DNA of 64,000 nucleotides, from positions 1 to 64,000 of the forward strand of contig NZ_MATO01000044.1 of NCBI RefSeq assembly GCF_001700325.1, written 5' to 3'. The notes below the pieces were generated by a model, which was not told where the DNA came from, did no database searches, and worked only from the letters and a program-made list of their open reading frames with translations. Numbering within the stretch: position 1 is the stretch's first letter; each line of letters opens with the position of its first letter. A program made the position numbers and the translations under genes. Below are positions 61,309-64,000 of this stretch, in pieces. Source of the DNA: Caryophanon latum (GTDB taxonomy: Bacteria; Bacillota; Bacilli; Bacillales_A; Planococcaceae).

Positions 61309-63000
61309 TTATTTAAAATTATATGCCGTCACGATTGGCTCGCGCTGCTCCGTTACATCGCGATAACATTCGTACAAGCAAATGCCTAAAAACGAGCCTG
61401 ATACGTTAAAAACGTTCGTGTAACCGCTATTGTTTAACGCCATGACCGCATTGTAGCTGCGCTGTGCAGAACGACAATGCACGTACACTGGCACGTCTGT
61501 TGGAATTTCATTCATGCGCTCGCGTAGCTGACTAAGCGGAATGTTCACCGCTCCTTTCAACGCACCGTTTGCGAATTCGTTCGGCTCGCGCACGTCAACA
61601 ATGTATGCCCCTTCTTCAACGAGGCGACGCACATCGCTTACACGCACTTGCTGGAAGCGACCAGCCATTAAGTTGTTTGCGACAAGCGCGGCGATGTTTA
61701 CGACGTCTTTTGCGGTGCTAAACATCGGCGAATACGATAGCTCTAGCTCCTTTAAGTCATCCACTGTCCCGTTCATCGTAATAAGTGTTGCAATTACGTC
61801 GATGCGTTTATCCGCGTTTCCTTTACCGATTGCTTGTGCGCCGATAATGCGACCGGTTGGCACTTCGTAAATGAGCTTGAAATGAAGCGGGTTGCTCGAT
61901 GGCATTAAGCCGACTTTATCTGGTGCAATGACGTATACCGCTTCGACTGCTAAACCGAGCTGCTTCGCCGTACGCTCGTTTAAGCCTGTTGACGCCGCCG
62001 CATAGTTGAACACTTGAATGCTTGATGACCCGATGACCCCTTTGTTCGTTACGGGAATGCCGTACATATGATCCGCGGCTGCTCGTGCTTGACGCTGCGC
62101 TGGACCTGCAAGTGCTAAACGAACTTTTTTGCCCATTAAACGGTGATACACTTCAATTGCGTCACCTACTGCATAAATGTTCGAGTCGCTCGTTTGATAA
62201 TTTTCATTAACTGCAATCGCTCCTGTTTCGCCAATCGTTAAGCCCGCTTCTGCCGCAAGCTTCGTCTCAGGGTGCACACCAATCGCAAGTACGACGATGT
62301 CAGCCGCTACTTCCTTGCCAGAGCGTAACACGACAGATGACGTATGAATTTCCGCTAAGCCGTCACCGACAATTAAGTTCACGCCTTCATCGAGCATTTC
62401 CTTATGTAACAGCTGCGCCATGTCGTCATCAAACGACGTTAAAATGTGCGAGGCGGATTGTACGAGCGACACGTTGCGACCAGCAAGGCGTAAATTTTCT
62501 GCCACTTCGACACCGATAAAGCCACCACCGATAACGGCGATGTTTGCGGCATCATTTTCAACAATTGCGTTGTGAAGCTTTTCAATATCGACGACGTTGC
62601 GTACCGTAAACACATGCGGTAAATTGTTTCCTGGAATGTTTGGCACGATTGGACTTGCTCCAGGCGATAACACAAGCGTGTCGTAACGTTCTGTCGTCAC
62701 GTCACCTGTTACCGTATTTTTAACGTGTACGTATTGCTCGTCACGATTGATCGCAATGACTTCGCTATTTACGCGCGCGTCGATGTTGTGCTTTTGCTCG
62801 AATGAATCGGGCGTCATCATTAATAAACGTTTACTATTTGGCACGACGCCGCTTAAGTAAAATGGCAGCGAACAGTTTGAAAACGATACGTGCGGCCCTC
62901 GCTCAAACATGACAATTTGTGCTTGCTCATCTAAACGGCGAATACGTGCTGCTGTAGAGGCACCACCTGCAACGCCACCGACGATTACTACTTTTTTCAT
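61309..63000 (-). CDS. CoA-disulfide reductase with C-terminal rhodanese
   Basis: 563 residues. FAD-binding GVAGGASTAARIRRLDE, the redox cysteine in FSNCSLPFYLSG (about 43), NAD-binding VIGGGFIGVEVAENL, and a C-terminal rhodanese domain (about 450-550) with YVHCRSAQRSYNA. This CoADR-RHD fusion reduces CoA persulfide or polysulfide and hands sulfur to the rhodanese. TAAGGAGGAATAAC precedes ATG. A CstR-type operator lies 36 bases upstream, making it a remote member of the cst regulon. Confidence 0.92.
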   Translation of the reverse strand: MKKVVIVGGVAGGASTAARIRRLDEQAQIVMFERGPHVSFSNCSLPFYLSGVVPNSKRLLMMTPDSFEQKHNIDARVNSEVIAINRDEQYVHVKNTVTGDVTTERYDTLVLSPGASPIVPNIPGNNLPHVFTVRNVVDIEKLHNAIVENDAANIAVIGGGFIGVEVAENLRLAGRNVSLVQSASHILTSFDDDMAQLLHKEMLDEGVNLIVGDGLAEIHTSSVVLRSGKEVAADIVVLAIGVHPETKLAAEAGLTIGETGAIAVNENYQTSDSNIYAVGDAIEVYHRLMGKKVRLALAGPAQRQARAAADHMYGIPVTNKGVIGSSSIQVFNYAAASTGLNERTAKQLGLAVEAVYVIAPDKVGLMPSSNPLHFKLIYEVPTGRIIGAQAIGKGNADKRIDVIATLITMNGTVDDLKELELSYSPMFSTAKDVVNIAALVANNLMAGRFQQVRVSDVRRLVEEGAYIVDVREPNEFANGALKGAVNIPLSQLRERMNEIPTDVPVYVHCRSAQRSYNAVMALNNSGYTNVFNVSGSFLGICLYECYRDVTEQREPIVTAYNFK

Positions 63001-63035
63001 TTGTTATTCCTCCTTCTATTTCACCGCTCCATCAT

Positions 63036-63051
63036 ATACCCCCATAGGTAT
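63036..63051. promoter_or_regulatory. CstR-type operator 5 (CoA-disulfide reductase)
   Basis: ATACCCCCATAGGTAT, identical in 15 of 16 positions to operator 1, directly upstream of the reductase start. Confidence 0.72.
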
Positions 63052-63061
63052 GTACGTCAAC

Positions 63062-63098
63062 AAAAAAAATCGCACAACGATACTGCTTCGTTGTGCGA
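63062..63098 (-). terminator. Terminator after the TauE gene
   Basis: TCGCACAACGA (63070-63080) pairs perfectly with TCGTTGTGCGA (63088-63098); on the minus strand eight Ts follow. Confidence 0.88.
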
Positions 63099-63102
63099 TA
63101 AA

Positions 63103-63837
63103 CTAGTGCGCTAAAAATTCCAGCACGAGTTGTCCAATTAAAATGATCGTAATGCCGCGCAAAATAAGCTGTGCGACTTTGTTCGAAATGTATTGGACTA
63201 AGCGCATGCCAATTTGTGCCCCTAAAATCGAGCCGATCGTTAAAAAAATCGTCTCGTACCATAAAATATAGCCTGACGAAATGTAGACGATTGCTGCACC
63301 TAAGCACGTTGAAAATACACCGATACGTCCGAGCAATACGCATTTCATATACGTTAGCTTTTCAGTCGCAAAGACGTAAATAAATAGCGTGCCACTACCT
63401 GGACCGAACAAACCGTCGTAAAAGCCGATTGCGACAAGTAACGCACTCACTTTTTTATTCAATGTGAGCTTCGCGCGTTCGCCGAAATTCGTTTTCCCTA
63501 AAATGGATAAAACGAGCGCGAACATAAGCAATATAATCGCAATAAGCGTTAATGCTTTCGTCGTTAAAAACGAAGCGGTGACACCACCGACCATACCCCC
63601 AATTGACCCAATGAGTAAAATCGGGATAAATTCTTCCTTCGACAATTGCTTTTTACTAATGACTGTTAAAATTGCGGATAGCGTGCTGGCAAAGCTCGAT
63701 ATTTTATTGGCGCCGATTGCCGAGTGCGTTGGTACGCCGAGCAGCAGCATCGTCGGTAGCGTCAGTAAACCACTACCGCCCGCCAATGTGCCGATGACGT
63801 TTCCGATCAGCCCGACAAAAAATAAAATGGTAACCAT
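63103..63837 (-). CDS. TauE/SafE-family transporter
   Basis: 244 residues with eight hydrophobic helices: GLIGNVIGTLAGGSGLLTLP, IGGMVGGVTASFLTT and GFYDGLFGPGSGTLF. Exports oxidised or organic sulfur compounds. It is more like YfcA-type proteins than the one at 17066. AGGAAGTTATACG precedes ATG. It lies upstream of the CoA-disulfide reductase on the same strand but a terminator separates them. Confidence 0.87.
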   Translation of the reverse strand: MVTILFFVGLIGNVIGTLAGGSGLLTLPTMLLLGVPTHSAIGANKISSFASTLSAILTVISKKQLSKEEFIPILLIGSIGGMVGGVTASFLTTKALTLIAIILLMFALVLSILGKTNFGERAKLTLNKKVSALLVAIGFYDGLFGPGSGTLFIYVFATEKLTYMKCVLLGRIGVFSTCLGAAIVYISSGYILWYETIFLTIGSILGAQIGMRLVQYISNKVAQLILRGITIILIGQLVLEFLAH

Positions 63838-63916
63838 CGTATAACTTCCTTATTCGTATGACGTATTTCCACCATACATCAAATTGTCTGAATATGGAAT
63901 ATGATATTTTCGCCAC

Positions 63917-64000
63917 TTAGTTGTTCGCACGTCGCTCCATTTCTTCCAGTGCCAGTGACGTCATCGATACAAATTGCGCACGTGTAATCGGCCTATGTGG
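63917..64000 (-). CDS. C-terminal end of an SLH-domain protein (partial)
   Basis: The last 27 codons of a minus-strand gene continuing beyond the window. RPITRAQFVSMTSLALEEME is the end of an S-layer-homology domain, close to the SLH pattern at 8246. Stop at 63917-63919. Confidence 0.6.
   Translation of the reverse strand, partial: PHRPITRAQFVSMTSLALEEMERRANN

Overview
The window looks like chromosomal DNA of a low-to-moderate GC Gram-positive bacterium of the Bacillales, most like a Planococcaceae member (Lysinibacillus, Solibacillus, Kurthia or Caryophanon type). Reasons: strong AGGAGG-type ribosome binding sites with ATG, TTG and GTG starts, intrinsic terminators after most operons, S-layer homology proteins, an AmaP/DUF2273/Asp23 operon, a CstR-type persulfide regulon, a T-box, a cobalamin riboswitch and a hutHUIG operon. 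The genus cannot be fixed from the sequence alone. No rRNA, tRNA, CRISPR array or complete insertion sequence was seen.

Layout. 0.3-4.4 kb: HelD-like helicase, a MerR regulator with two DNA-binding domains, a CC-motif protein, and an LmrA/YxaF-type TetR regulator coupled to a VOC protein. 4.6-6.3 kb: a chemoreceptor that lost its 5' part at a repeat-element junction. 6.35-7.7 kb: the Asp23/DUF2273/AmaP envelope operon. 8.2-9.8 kb: an SLH protein and a lipoprotein. 10.3-11.7 kb: a DHA2-type MFS efflux pump with an LmrA-type operator. 11.7-17.0 kb: a strikingly AT-rich three-gene island with a sigma-70-like factor, divergent from a 1074-residue RecQ-like helicase and an HNH nuclease with an EVE/PUA-like N-terminus. 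This is the best candidate for an undescribed (probably anti-phage) system. 17.1-22.0 kb: a sulfane-sulfur detoxification cluster (TauE, TusA, MBL-rhodanese, TusA-rhodanese, two rhodaneses, DsrE, CstR). Four copies of an ATACC-N6-GGTAT palindrome (one with T in the first position) lie here, and a fifth precedes a CoA-disulfide reductase at 61.3-63.0 kb. 23.1-27.1 kb: two tandem paralogous chemoreceptors. 27.3-29.2 kb: thiolase and a 3-hydroxybutyrate-dehydrogenase-like SDR. 29.7-34.2 kb: a VanY-like peptidase, NadX preceded by a cobalamin riboswitch and terminator, and three overlapping cobalamin assembly genes. 34.5-36.1 kb: a T-box leader ahead of two small unknown genes, and a stand-alone riboflavin kinase. 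36.7-42.1 kb: a sulfurtransferase, XRE/DUF3169 and PadR/DUF2812 pairs and small unknowns. 42.2-44.5 kb: an arsenic resistance operon. 44.6-50.5 kb: mostly unknown small genes, an Rpn-family nuclease, PadR and pyrrolidone-carboxylate peptidase. 50.5-57.5 kb: an AraC-type response regulator divergent from hutHUIG. 57.6-64 kb: hydrolase, small unknowns, KynB-like cyclase, CoA-disulfide reductase, TauE, and the end of an SLH protein cut by the window edge.

The intergenic regions are full of three families of short non-coding repeats, called A, B and C here. Family A (about 300 bp) has 19-bp imperfect terminal inverted repeats and 9-bp target duplications. Family B (about 190-245 bp) has ISL3-like ends and 8-bp duplications. 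Family C has TTGAACTT-type ends. They behave as MITEs, exchange internal modules, and mark rearrangement points.

The genes fit a heterotrophic soil or gut-associated bacterium: histidine catabolism, ketone-body metabolism, persulfide and arsenic defence, chemotaxis, and an S-layer envelope.
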